DNA from: Macrotis lagotis
Taxonomy: Eukaryota; Chordata; Mammalia; Peramelemorphia; Peramelidae
Direction: 5' to 3'
Length of the DNA stretch: 64,000 nucleotides
Assembly (NCBI RefSeq): GCF_037893015.1
Contig: NC_133663.1
Coordinates: 139,198,553 to 139,262,552 of the forward strand
Shown in pieces: positions 11,340 to 22,345 of the stretch. The notes beneath the pieces are model-generated. The model saw only the letters and a program-made list of their open reading frames with translations, ran no database searches and had not been told where the DNA came from. Within the stretch, counting starts at the first letter, position 1; each line of letters opens with the position of its first letter. Made by a program: the position numbers and the translations under genes.

Positions 11340-11860
11340 TCATAGAAGGAAGGTTAGGAGGGAAATAGAAAAAGTTTACAACATGATTCTTGCTCATAAA
11401 ACCTTATAACATAAAAGGGAAATAGATGTCTAACATCATAATGGCAAATAGTCTGTATAAATAATGTATTTCTACTTGTACTGAGAGTCTAGAATTCACT
11501 TTAAGTAGTTGGGAGAGGTTGCTTAGCAGAGGAAGGACCACAGACAGACTTTGAAGTATGGGTAGGATCATATTAAAGACAAAAAAAAGAAAGAATATAT
11601 TGGAAAATGGTATCAGTAAGAAATTAGAGGCATCATTATGCATACTATGTTTAGAGTAAAGTGAAGAATACTCTGCCTTAGTGTGTTGAGAAGAAGGAGA
11701 CAGCTGAATAAGGAAAGTAAAATCTTTGATACTAGGCTGAGAAGTATTGGGGAAACAAAAAAAAAGTAAGACAAAATGAGTGTTTTACTTGGACTATGAT
11801 ATAGAATGAGTTGAAATTGGCTAGAAACATAATTGATAAAATCCTGGTTTAGGAACTGGA
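11340..11860 (-). repeat. Possible ancient CR1/L2-type LINE body
   Basis: Purine-rich text such as GTTGGGAGAGGTTGCTTAGC and GGACCACAGACAGACTTTGA resembles the antisense L2 ORF2/3' region. The match is weak and judged by eye only. Confidence 0.25.
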
Positions 11861-12400
11861 TAGCATAATTTTGGTGACTTTTTGTCTAAAATTAGAATGG
11901 GACACTAGGGAGGGCAGGAGTCTAAGAATATTCTAAGTATGAGTCTTAATGACTTGAAGGATATTCACATTTCATGTTAAAAAAAGCTTTAAATTCGATG
12001 CAAAATATGCTCTATTAATGAAATAAAAATCAGTCTCATAATTAAGATATGTGACTCAGTGGACAGATTTATTTTATATAAATACAATATATTCTTATCT
12101 AGAAAATGATGACCTAGAAATAATATCTGGATTAATGATAGCGAGATAGATACTAATAAAATAGGTTTTTTATTATTTCATTTTCATCTCTAAAATTTGT
12201 CTCTTCCACATTTTGGTGACTACAATTCAGGGAGCATGATTTATTTGTCTTTACATTTTGAGCTTCTTACAATGCATTCAGTGTCCTCATTGTACAGATA
12301 TACTCTCATTTTATGCTAGAATAAATGTAGAGAAAGAAGATGCAGGTTATTAAAATGAATTTTTAGAAATTTCACCCAGGATTATATTTGGGATTAACTG
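11861..12400. other. Unannotated AT-rich DNA
   Basis: Nothing supported. Confidence 0.4.
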
Positions 12401-12408
12401 TCTATTGA

Positions 12409-12562
12409 GGGGGGCAAGTTGGTTGTATAGTGAATAGAGCACTGGCCCTGGAGTCAGGAGGACCTGAGTTCAAATCTATCTCAGACCCTTAATAATTACC
12501 TGGCTGAGTGACATTGGGCAAGTCACTTAACCCCATTGCCTTGTAAAAAAATAATTTTAAGA
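12409..12562 (+). mobile_element. Marsupial SINE with target duplication
   Basis: Body AGAGCACTGGCCCTGGAGTC, tail CCCCATTGCCTTGTAAAAAA. TCTATTGA occurs at 12401-12408 and 12563-12570 and is the likely 8-bp duplication. Confidence 0.92.
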
Positions 12563-12615
12563 TCTATTGAAAATGTGCTTACTAAGCCTCTCTTTTCTTT
12601 AAAAGTGGAGTAACA

Positions 12616-12757
12616 GGGGCAGCTAGGTGGCGTAGTGGATAAAGCACCGGCCCTGGAGTCAGGAGGACCTGAGTTCAAATATGGCCTCAGACACTTAAAA
12701 GGGATCTAACATTGGAAAAGTCACCTAATCCCATTGCCTTGCAAAAAACAAAAAAAA
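12616..12757 (+). mobile_element. Marsupial SINE at the L1 5' truncation point
   Basis: Near-consensus head GGGGCAGCTAGGTGGCGTAG, body GCACCGGCCCTGGAGTCAGG, tail CCCATTGCCTTGCAAAAAAC. L1 ORF2 text starts directly after its A-tail, so either the SINE sits on the junction or the L1 was truncated here. Confidence 0.92.
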
Positions 12758-12764
12758 AGTGAAT

Positions 12765-15204
12765 TCTACCAAATATTTAAATAACAGTTCCTTCCAATAC
12801 TATACAAACTATTTGAAAAAATAGGTAATGAAAAAATTCTATAAAATTCTTTTTTCACTACAAATACCTCACCTGGGAAGAATAAAAACAGAACAAAAAT
12901 TAAAAAACAACTTCCCTAATGAATGTAGATGATAAAAATTGAAGCAAAGCACTAGCAGGCATATTGCAGCAATACATCACAAAGATCACACATTATCACC
13001 AGATGGAATTTATGCTAGAATTGTAGGGCTTATTCAACATTAAGAAACTATCAGCATAATTGACTCTACCAATAATAGAGTCAACAAAAATCAGTGACTA
13101 TCTCAATACCTGCAGGAAAAAAAAAAAACTTTTGACAGAAATAATTGCTATTAAAAGCTTCAGAAGGCAAAGGAATAAATGATGCCTTCCTTAACATAAT
13201 AAGTAGTATCTGTCTAAAATAATTAGCAAGTGTTATCTGTAAAGAGGATAAACTAGAAATCCAGGAAGATCAGACATTTAGAAAGGATGTCCATTATCAC
13301 CACTATTACTAGAAATTTTAGTTATAACCAGAGAAGACAAAGAAATTGAAGGAGTTAGAATAGTCAGTGAGGAAACCAAAATAATCACTGTTTATCGAAG
13401 AAAATGCTAGAGAATCCTCTCCACTAAAAACTAATTGGAGCAATTAACAACTTCAGCAAAATCATAGGATATAAAAAACCCACAAAAAATTATCATTATT
13501 ATGTTACCAACAAAGTCCAATAGCAAGAGATAGAAAGAGAAATTCTATTTAAAATAACTGCAGACAATATGTAATACTTTCTCCTAAGATAAACCCAGGA
13601 ACTAGAAGACAATTAAACAAAAACATGTTTCTCACAAATAAATATAGATCATTTGCAGACAAAACTATGATAATGAAAATGATGATTATACCTAAATTAG
13701 ATTACTCATTCAGTACCATACTAATCTATCAAAAATTAATTTACAGAACTACAAAAACTTTTTCTGGAAGGTCAAGTGGCTCAAAAGAATCAATGAAAAA
13801 AATTGAAGTGACCCAGCAGTACCAGGTCTTAATTTATTACAAAGCTGTAATCATCAAAACAATCTGGTAATGGCAAAGAAACAGAATGTTGGATCAGTGA
13901 AATTGATTAGGTACATCCTACTCAGTAGTAAATGATCATAGTCAGCTCATGTTTATACTTGACAAAATTACTGAGAAAACTTGAAAGCAGTGAGACAGAA
14001 ACTAGGTGTAGTCAAACCTTAACATCATACACAAAGATAAGGTCAAAAGGAGTACATGATTTAGACATAAAGGGTGATTTAACAAATTAGGGAAATATGG
14101 AAAATTTTTATCAATGACACTGAAAAGGAAACTGTCTATGATCAAACAAGTGACAATGTATAATGTGTAATAGATTATTTGAATTACAATAAATCAAAAA
14201 GAATTTGCACACAAGAAAGAAGGAAAGCAAGAAACTAAGGGAAAAATTTAAGTGAATTTCTTTGATTAAGGATTTTTTCTCAAATATATAGGGAATGAGC
14301 ATTATTTATAAGAATACAACTCACTCTGATAGACAGTCAAGGGATACCAATAAGTAGTTTTCAGAAGAAAAAAATCAAGCTTAACTACAGTTATATGAAA
14401 AAAGTGCTCTAAATTGCTATTCAATACAAATTTAAACAACTCTGAGATACCACATCATCTAGCAGTTTGACTAATATGACAGAAAAGAGAAATGACAAAT
14501 GTTGGAGATGATGTGGGAAAATTGGGACACTAATATACTATTGATGGAGTTATAAACTGATTCAAATATTCAGGGAAGCAATTTGGAACCAGGTTCAAAA
14601 TTTATAAAGGTCTGCCATTTGTAATACCACTACTAAGACTATATTCCAAAGAAATCAAAGAAAAAGGAAAAAAATAAGCTAATTTTAAATTTTGTTATGG
14701 TGATAAAGAAATGGAAATTGCAGGGATGACCATCAACTGAGAAATGGCTAAAAAAGTTGTGATACGTGATTGTAATAGAATAATACAGTATTCTGCTGTC
14801 AACAATGACATGCAGAATAGTTTCACAAAATAGTCTGGGAAGACATATAAATTGATGCAAAAATGAAATGAACAGAATGAGGAGAATATCATACCTAGTA
14901 ATAACAATATTGTATGGTGATCAGCTATGAATGACAGTTGTTTTGATTTAAGATAATTCTAAAGTATATATTGTGAAAAAAATGCTATTTAGCACCAAAG
15001 GAAAAAATTGATGGAGTATGATGGCATATTGAAGCATTATTTTCTTCCTTCCTTCCTTCCCTCCCTCCCTCTCTCCCTCTCTCTCTCCCCCCTTCCTACC
15101 TCCCTCCCTTCCCCTTCCTCCCTTCCTTTCTCTTTTCTTTTCTCCTTTCCTTCTTTCCTTCCTTCCCTCCCTCCTTCCCTCCCTCCTTACCTCCCTCCTT
15201 ACCT

Positions 15205-15256
<52 letters not shown>

Positions 15257-15510
15257 TCCTTCTTTCTTTCTTTCCTTCTTTCTTTCCTTCTTTCTTTCCT
15301 TCTTTCTTTCTTTCCTTCTTTCTTTCCTTCTTTCTTTCTTTCCTTCTTTCTTTCCTTCTTTCTTTCTTCTTCATGGTTAATGTGGAAATATGTTCTACAT
15401 TGCATTTCTTGCCTTCAAAATAGGTGGAGAAAAGATGGGGAAAGGGCAAGAATTCAAAGCTGAAATTTTTTTTAAATAGTTAAAAAGAAATAAGTAAATA
15501 TTATAAAAGA
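12765..15510 (+). pseudogene. 5'-truncated, decayed L1 (ORF2 reverse transcriptase to 3' UTR)
   Basis: LINE-1 ORF2 encodes the endonuclease/reverse transcriptase that copies L1 RNA at the target site. Only the RT half onward is present. In order I see the segment equivalent to 'FYQTFK' (ATTCTACCAAATATTTAAAT), the ATGTAGATGATAAAAATTGA block, the region ahead of the catalytic motif (ATGTCCATTATCACCACTAT, equivalent to the GCPLSPLLFN block), then the thumb/C-terminal part (13625-13910), and a 3' UTR with CAGCTATGAATGACAGTTGT and the pyrimidine tract. Many frameshifts and stops break the frame, the longest open piece being about 80 codons, so the element is dead. The end is placed after the A-rich tail near 15510. 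No target duplication was located because the 5' junction abuts a SINE. Confidence 0.85.
15042..15372. repeat. Expanded (CCTT)n/(CTTT)n tract in the L1 3' UTR
   Basis: About 330 bp of pure pyrimidine on the plus strand: CCTT/CCCT blocks, then long CTTT arrays with regular CCTT interruptions. It is flanked by L1 3' UTR text on both sides, so it grew from the UTR's own pyrimidine tract. It makes three long but meaningless ORFs (Leu/Ser/Phe-rich and Lys/Glu/Arg-rich). Confidence 0.97.
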
Positions 15511-16129
15511 CTTTACTAGTATTCAATATCTTATGTATCTGAGGATGTGGTAAAAGATTTAAAAATTTTTATCTTCATTTGCATTTCTTTATGCAGCATT
15601 TTCTTTTTTTATTTTTCTTAAGCTATTCAAGTTCCTTTTTTGGATGGACTATCAATGATAAATATTTTCCTAACTTTACATATGTATGTAATTATATTTG
15701 CTTTTATATATAATAACCATTATTAGTTATATATAAATATATTTATACAGTTGGTTATTAATTGTTTATTTTATATAATATACATATATATGCTAAAAAT
15801 ATTACCAGATAATTCAAAGCTATAAAATCACTTTTCTCCCTTCTACCTCATACACTTTACAAAATTTATGGCACTGTAAAAGACTTTGTGAATATATAAA
15901 TTATTATATAGCTTTCATTTGAGGAATTCCTTTTGAGAAGAATAAAATTTCTTCTGATAAAAATGCTAACTCGGTTAATCAAAGCCATACTTTTATGAAG
16001 TAGGTAGAACCTTTAACCATAAATGAATGTGTTAAAATCTTGGCCAAAAAAAAATTCTATCACTTTGGAGGTATAGATCTATTAATGTTTTAAAATGTTG
16101 TTGGTAGTAACTCTTTTAAAAAAGTGACA
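15511..16129. other. Very AT-rich unannotated DNA
   Basis: TATATA-like stretches at about 15700-15800. No gene or definite repeat. Confidence 0.4.
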
Positions 16130-16720
16130 ATGTCTTTTATTTTTATTAAATTTAATTTTTAAAAAATTAACAAATATGTTTTTTTCCTCTTCCTTCAATC
16201 ACTATTCCTCCTTTCTCAAAATAAAGAAGAGTGAACCCATATAGAAAATATGTAGTTAAGCAAACAAGTTACTGCATTGGTTCTGTTCAAATATATATAA
16301 TCTTTCTGTACATTTAATATATCCCCTCTTTGTCAGGAAATGTCAATCTCCTTCAGTTCATTAGAATCATAGTTAAACATTATGCCAATCAGAATACTTA
16401 AATCTTTCTAACTTATTTTGGTTTTACAATTATATTTTTATATTGTAAATTATATTGTAATATAATTATTCACTTCACTATGTCAGTTCATACAAATCTT
16501 CCCAAGTTTCTTTGAATACATTAGTTACTCCATTTTTTTAAACAAAATAGCATTCTGTTTACATTCATATGCTATCACTTCCTCTGCCTGTTCTCTAATT
16601 GATAGGAACCCCTTTATTTCCAGATCTTTGCTATTACAAAAAGAGCTATTGTGAATATTTTTCCATATAAGAACCCCTTTTCTCTTTTTTTGATACCCTA
16701 GTTATTAAAGGTTATATATT
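16130..16720 (-). repeat. L1 3' end, antisense, old
   Basis: CCTGTTCTCTAATTGATAGG and TTGCTATTACAAAAAGAGCT, then GTGAATATTTTTCCATATAA, are the antisense L1 ORF2 terminus/3' UTR seen more clearly at 37.9-38.3 kb. Strongly diverged. Confidence 0.7.
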
Positions 16721-17045
16721 AAAAACAAATTATAGAAGCAAAAAAAGAAATTACCTTTCAGTATTAAATTTTTGAATGATTGAACAGAAGAGAGAAAATT
16801 GTTCCAATGAAACATTCATTATTTTAATTCTTCAGAAAGAAAGAGTCTGGTTTAATAGAAGGAAAGGACATACAGCTAGCTAATCTGAAAGATTTATTTT
16901 CTGTTCTCCTTTCATGGAAATGTCCCTTGACTTAGAAATATTTTCTTGATAATTTCCTTCATTTCAGTTTTGGCACCAGTGTACTTTCTTATTGCTCCTC
17001 CTATTCCATAGAAATTCAGAATTGGGTAAGAAATTACAAAAATAG

Positions 17046-17182
17046 GGGGCAGCTGGACAGAGCACCAACCCTGGAGTCAGGAGGATCTGAGTCCAAATCC
17101 GACCTCATTACACATAATACTTACCTAGCTGTGTGCCCTTCAGGTAACCCCATTGCCTTGCCAAAAAGAAAAACAAAAAATG
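17046..17182 (+). mobile_element. Marsupial SINE with internal head deletion
   Basis: GGGGCAGCTGGACAGAGCAC lacks the usual 'TAGGTGGCGCAGT' stretch. The body CCCTGGAGTCAGGAGGATCT and tail CCCCATTGCCTTGCCAAAAA are intact. Confidence 0.88.
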
Positions 17183-17214
17183 TTGAAAAAAAATATTTAC
17201 TCTAATATAGTTAT

Positions 17215-17450
17215 TTGTTGTTTGTCCTTTGCTCTTGCAAAGGATTATGACATCAAGAAGGTGAAGTCATCACTTGCAAGTGAAGGGGATTTAAGTGAAA
17301 CAGACCTTTTTTTCTCTCCTCCAGCACCACCTAGGTTCAATGGAAAGATATAGATCAGGATGACTGGAGATGGCCCTGAATGTAGTGGGGAGGTCTTGAT
17401 CTTTTTATATAAAGGTCTTTCCCAGCTCTCAATTTCACTAAAGTGATTAA
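17215..17450 (-). mobile_element. RTE-tailed SINE, long-body variant
   Basis: Antisense tail TTTGTCCTTTGCTCTTGCAA, then CAGGATGACTGGAGATGGCC and a further body segment TCTTTTTATATAAAGGTCTT. The same extra segment is present at 22135-22345, so it defines a subfamily. Confidence 0.75.
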
Positions 17451-17489
17451 GTGATTGAGGCTAAATTTTTTTTCTCCTTAGTTCTAGAT

Positions 17490-17655
17490 AATCCATCAGA
17501 AAAATGATGTCATGATATGCAAGTAAATTGAATTTGTATGAAGAAAGACTTTGTGGTCACCAGCTTCACTTTCTTCCCTGGAGCCATCTGAGTACAGTGG
17601 TTAGTTGTGGATCAGGATGAAATAGCCCAGTTTGACCATTCAGTGATTAATATTA
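17490..17655 (-). repeat. RTE-tailed SINE fragment
   Basis: ATGATGTCATGATATGCAAG, TCACTTTCTTCCCTGGAGCC and TGTGGATCAGGATGAAATAG match the central part of the neighbouring element, in the same orientation. Confidence 0.65.
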
Positions 17656-17999
17656 GGTAAGAAAGAAATGAGACAGAGGTAGGTCTCTTTAGTCTATTCC
17701 AAAAGAAAAAATCAATCTTGGAGAGGAAGATCTCTGGTTTTCTGGTCAAAATAGAATCAATTGCTATTTACCTCCACTCTGAATCATCAAGGCCCAGACA
17801 ATGACCAAATGAGGTTTGGACAGGGTCTTATTGTTGTCCAACTATTCTTTGAGAGTCAGCATGATCTGGGTTTTAGGCAGGATCCTTAAAAAGAAATCTA
17901 ACCCATCAATCTCAAGATATCTTGCATGACTTCAGCTATCAAAATTTACATTCCTTTGGACAAAGCACCAGCAGGTAAGGGATTATTCCCTATGTAGAT
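17656..17999. other. Unannotated, possibly with an RTE-SINE scrap
   Basis: TTGTTGTCCAACTATTCTTT (17832-17851) faintly resembles another antisense RTE tail. Otherwise nothing is supported. Confidence 0.3.
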
Positions 18000-18206
18000 A
18001 GAGAGAGAGAGAGAGAGAAGGGAAAGAGGGAAAGGAGACAGTTGACAGGAAGGAAGGAAGGAAGGAAGGAAGGAAGGAAGGAAGGAAGGGAGGGAGGGAG
18101 GGAGGGAGGAGGAAGAGAGGAAGGGAGGGAGGGAGAGAGGAAGGGAGGGAGAAAGGAAGGAAGGAGGAGAGGAAAAAGAAGAAAGAGGGGAGGAAGGTAG
18201 GGAGGG
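18000..18206. repeat. Purine microsatellite: (GA)n, (GGAA)n, (GGGA)n
   Basis: Pure GGAA from about 18050 then GGGA and mixed GA units, all purine on the plus strand. The long Leu/Ser/Pro ORF on the minus strand is an artefact. Confidence 0.97.
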
Positions 18207-18984
18207 ATTGTATTATCAACTATAATTGTCCATTTGGGTCGCTACTATTATTTGTCTTTCATTCTTGAGAAGGACAATCAGACCAGGAAGGTTTATGTTA
18301 ACATTAGCCTATTAACAATTATTCTTGGATTATCATTATCTAATAAATGTCTTCATAGTTGCTATCAATGCAAATAGGCATATTATTATATATTGATCCT
18401 TTTTTTTCTTTACCCCCTTAACTGACCCACTTTTCAGAATTTGTCAAAAAGTTATGGGGATAAAAATATGGAGGTTTATTTTTTATGCCCATGAATCATA
18501 GGAAGCTAATTAATATTTGCATTTTTCTGACAGTTCATAATGTATACTGGAGTGATACTTCTTAATTAAGTAATTGGTAAGCATGACCTCTAGCTTCAAT
18601 TTTCATTCCTACTGAATCAAATTCATAAATATTTTATCATATTCATTAACATTTAAACCTTTTTCAATTACCTCTATTACTGATTACTATTTCTTATTTA
18701 AAAATAAGTTGATGTAGACTTTTCTTGCTATGACCAAGTAAGCAAATCGTACTTATTATTTATCTCTTCACTTTATTTGGCATATGAGTTTAAAATAAAT
18801 TAGCTTCATTTTTATATTTTCCCTGGGGTAGTTGTATAAAATAATGCTTAAAAGTCCTGATGTTACTTCATTTTATTCATAAAATTATCATTTATTTTTA
18901 AACCTTTTAATATATTTTTACTTATTTTTCTTCCAAATATCTATAAAATAAAGTTTTAGCACCACTTCTGAATACTACTATTAG
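18207..18984. other. Unannotated AT-rich DNA
   Basis: A short antisense RTE-tail-like piece (TTTGTCTTTCATTCTTGAGA at about 18252) is the only hint. No gene seen. Confidence 0.4.
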
Positions 18985-19225
18985 TAATAACAATTTGTAT
19001 AATACTTTAAGGTTTGCAAAGGGTTTTGCATAAATTATCCCTTTGCTCCTCCAAATAAGCCTATGAAGTAGGTACTATTGTTATTCTCGTATTATAGAGA
19101 AAACTGAGGCCGAGAAAGATTGTCACTTGCCCACAAAGCTAATAAACATCTAAAGTAGTATTTGAAATCTGCTTTTCTGAATTATGAGTCTAGTAATCTA
19201 TCCTAGCTGAACCACCTAGCTGTTT
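18985..19225 (-). repeat. MIR-like core SINE
   Basis: Antisense order is clear: ATACTTTAAGGTTTGCAAAG, AAATTATCCCTTTGCTCCTC, GAGAAAACTGAGGCCGAGAA and ACTTGCCCACAAAGCTAATA, ending in a GAACCACCTAGCTG head. Confidence 0.8.
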
Positions 19226-19254
19226 TACCCTGTCTTCACAGAAAATGTGTTGAT

Positions 19255-19480
19255 TTCTTCTTCAGTAATTTTTCAGTTGTGTATGATTCTTCATGATCCT
19301 ATTGGGGGTTTTCTTGGCAAAGAGACTGGAGAGGTTTTGCCAATTCCTTTTCCAGCTCTTTTAACAGATAAGAAACTGAGGTAAACAGGGGTAAAATGAG
19401 TTGTCCCAAGGTCACATAGCCAGTAAGACTGAGACCTGATTTGAACTCTCAGAAATGAGACTTCTTGACAGAAATGTTTA
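19255..19480 (-). mobile_element. BovB-tailed SINE
   Basis: Antisense tail GGGTTTTCTTGGCAAAGAGA, CAATTCCTTTTCCAGCTCTT, then core ACTGAGGTAAACAGGGGTAA and GTCACATAGCCAGTAAGACT. The tRNA-like head is truncated. Confidence 0.85.
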
Positions 19481-19619
19481 ATCAATTGAAGGAATTGATC
19501 TTAATGTAAAAGAACTTACTTACTTGCTAGCCCTATATTTTCTATAACCAAATATTTCTGCTGTTCACTCATCTTTATGATGCTATGCTTCCCATCCATC
19601 CTATTGTCCCCTTTCCAAT

Positions 19620-20240
19620 AATCCCTTTCTTGGTTGGGTTTGAGCTATGGAGAATAAAATGACACTGAGACAAGAATTTCTCTAGGATAAGATTACAGTT
19701 TATTAACAGTGATGTTTATAGATATTGATGAAAAGTGTCAGATTCCTCAGTTGGGTCAGCTACCAATATGATGAGACTGAAAAGTTCATAATTATTGAGA
19801 CCCTCTTGTGACTCAAAAGAAGGAGGTCAGGGTTTGATATATTTGAAAAGCCTTATGATTACCTGCAACTGGAGAGACTATGATGGCCTTCATGTTTGGC
19901 TGATCAAACCCCTTTGTAATAATTAAGGAATATAAATTGCCTTATAGACTTTAGCTGCCTCTTATTAAATTGGCCAGAAAATCAGAGCCAGACCAACCAG
20001 CATCCTCCTGGTTAGCCTTCTCCTTAGAGATCAAATCACTTCTAATTTTGATTAGGTGAGGCAAAAACCAGAACTATCCTTTGGGGAGGAGACCAGCATA
20101 GACTGGTCCTTTGTTTTCCTATAAACAAACAAAGAATCCTATTTTAAACTTTGCTAGGGACTAGAAGTGATCATCTTGAAAGACTCTTTTGAGTTAGACT
20201 GAGGGGGTGGGGTTGACAAAATGGGAATTAGAATAGATTA
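19620..20240 (-). repeat. Candidate LTR (antisense), unassigned
   Basis: A block without internal coding, bounded by L2/MIR-like relics. TTTATTAACAGTG near 19700 would be an AATAAA signal on the minus strand, and GGTGGGGTTGACAAA lies near the opposite end. No TG/CA ends or target duplication were confirmed. It could equally be unique DNA. Confidence 0.25.
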
Positions 20241-20244
20241 TTAA

Positions 20245-20865
20245 ATGATATAGCATAATACTAATTTTTCTCTGGTTCAATCAATGTGCAATACTTTTAT
20301 TTCACATGGATGACCATTCCAATAATTGAGACAAAAGCACAAAATATTTCCTGATTTCTTTAGGTATAAAGTGATACCCTTAGAAACAATCCCAGTTAAT
20401 TCCTTGTCTAGCACAGAAGTTAAATAATAATAATACAGATTTACCCCACCCCCACCTTAGAGTGTTTAATAAGGGTTTTTAATGAGAATAACTTAATAGA
20501 AAGTTATAATATATTTTGCTATTTTATAAAATAGGGAGTATACTTTATTTTTTCATATGGCATGTGATTTCATTGATGTAGGGACCTTATGTATCTGTAT
20601 ATTCCATAACCCCTCCATGACAGTTTTATGAGTTTCTATAACCAACATATTCCTCATGGGTTGGTCAATTTTTTTTTTATTTTTACCTTCTCTGAAATTA
20701 ACTAGATGTTTCCCTGGGATATCTGTTTACATCAATTACTTCATTAAGTCTATCTAGATAGGTAGTAGAATCCAGAAACTATGTTTTTCCATTAGGATCT
20801 TTCAGATGTAAGGGTAAATTCTATTTTACAATGAGACAATAAAGGTTTTTATGAGAAGCAAGCAA
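20245..20865. other. Unannotated AT-rich DNA
   Basis: Nothing supported. Confidence 0.4.
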
Positions 20866-20869
20866 AGGA

Positions 20870-21150
20870 CATGTTATAGGGAAAAGAGGATTGAATTTTC
20901 AATCAGGAAACAACAACATTCAATTCCCAAGTTCTGCTATTTCTTACTTATATCACCTTAGACAAGACATTTTCTCTTTATTTCTCATTTTTTAAAAATT
21001 TATTTATTCTTTTATTTTGAATTTTACAATCTTTCCCTTAATCTCACTTCCCTCCCCCCCATCTCTTTCTCATTTTTAGTTTCCTTATTTGCTAAATAAG
21101 GGATTTTGATTAGTAACATCCTAGGTCCCATCCATCTCTAAGTTATATCA
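20870..21150 (+). repeat. MIR-like SINE interrupted by a tiny L1 insertion
   Basis: AAGTTCTGCTATTTCTTACT and ATCACCTTAGACAAGACATT form the 5' part. TAGTTTCCTTATTTGCTAAA and CATCCTAGGTCCCATCCATC resume after the insertion. Confidence 0.65.
20993..21065 (-). mobile_element. Severely 5'-truncated L1 3' end (about 73 bp)
   Basis: TTATTTTGAATTTTACAATC and CTTCCCTCCCCCCCAT are antisense L1 3' UTR text. It is flanked by a 12-bp direct repeat TTTCTCATTTTT at 20981-20992 and 21066-21077, which marks target-primed insertion into the older MIR. Confidence 0.8.
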
Positions 21151-21159
21151 TTTTATTAA

Positions 21160-21875
21160 AAATTCTTCTTCAAAATTCAGCACTTTTAATTCATCATTAG
21201 AATAGAACAATATAAAAGATGAAATTACCTTAGAAATAATTGCAACCATTCAAATTCCTTATTTTGCCTGATTGGTAAATGAAAAAAAACATTTATTGGA
21301 AAAAAATGTAAAACCAGAGAGAAATTGTTATATTTGCATAATAGTCAAAATGAGGACTCAGTTCCTTGTTCCTGAGTTATCTAGCACACTTTTAACTACA
21401 CCACCCTCACCTAATCTTTGCTTGGTCTTATATTCTTCCACAATATATTCAATGGCTTGTATTCAGACTAGATTTGTGATTTCACTGGGACTTCCAGATA
21501 AGAAATCTCCCTTTATCAATGTGTCCAGCACTTCATCTTCAAATTATTCTTAGAAATTTTTCAAAGATTTCACACAGGAGAAGAGCTCATGGGGGTCAGA
21601 AGAAATAATACAGGGATGCCCTGAAAATCTCTCTTAAGAACTTTAGAACTGATTGTGTAGCATGGGAGATATTGGCATAGGACTCTCCAGGATGGCATGC
21701 CCTCATCAGAGAGGGTGCTGTGCTCTATGAGCAAGGCAGGATAGAAGCAGCTCAAAGGAAATAAGAGATATGTGTTTAGAGTAACCACCTCAGATATTCA
21801 CTTGGGCTCTTTGTACCTGACCTGAGATAGTGTTCTGAACGCATTTTGATCAGCTACAATTGCACACACTGTAAT
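21160..21875. other. Unannotated DNA
   Basis: The 93-codon frame at 21272 shows no recognisable domain or conservation signal. I treat it as chance. Confidence 0.4.
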
Positions 21876-21879
21876 TCAT

Positions 21880-21945
21880 CTTTAACATAGTGATATCATT
21901 TTGGTCTTTTTCAATAATGAAGGACAAGAACCAATCAAGCAAGCA
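21880..21945 (+). repeat. RTE-tailed SINE 3' end
   Basis: TGATATCATTTTGGTCTTTT then TCAATAATGAAGGACAAGAA is the sense form of the RTE-type tail. Confidence 0.6.
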
Positions 21946-21974
21946 CTAGAGTTTCCTGGACTACTGAGTGGTTG

Positions 21975-22105
21975 TCAATAAATTGATAAGCAAGAACTCA
22001 CTATGTTTTAGACTCTGCTAAGTTCTGGAAAGACAATAAAAAATCCCTTCCTTTAAAGGACTTAGATACTAAAAGGGGAAATATCATATAAGAATGAGAA
22101 AATGT
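21975..22105 (-). repeat. L2 LINE 3' fragment
   Basis: TCTGCTAAGTTCTGGAAAGA and GGACTTAGATACTAAAAGGG match the antisense L2 3' segment also seen near 770-850. Confidence 0.5.
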
Positions 22106-22134
22106 AAGACAAATAAAGGGTAGATGGAAGGTGT

Positions 22135-22345
22135 TGCTGTTATTTCTGTTGTTTGTTCTTCATTCTTAAAAAGGACCATAAGAAAAAGGTTTGCAAGGGA
22201 ATTGAATTTAGTTGAATTTAGACAGTCACTCTTCTTCAGGGTCACTTCAGTCTAAGTGGCCAGATATAGATCAGGACAACTGAAGATGACCTGGGATGCA
22301 GTGGGATACCTTGCTCTTTTTATGATAGGGTCTTTCTCACTCAGT
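22135..22345 (-). mobile_element. RTE-tailed SINE, long-body variant
   Basis: Antisense tail GTTTGTTCTTCATTCTTAAA, then TAGATCAGGACAACTGAAGA and the variant segment TGCTCTTTTTATGATAGGGT shared with 17215-17450. Confidence 0.75.

Noticed and set aside
15008..15463. 151-codon plus-strand frame and 117-codon minus-strand frame
   Set aside because: They are translations of the CTTT/AAAG microsatellite in an L1 3' UTR, with no domain and opposite-strand mirror frames.
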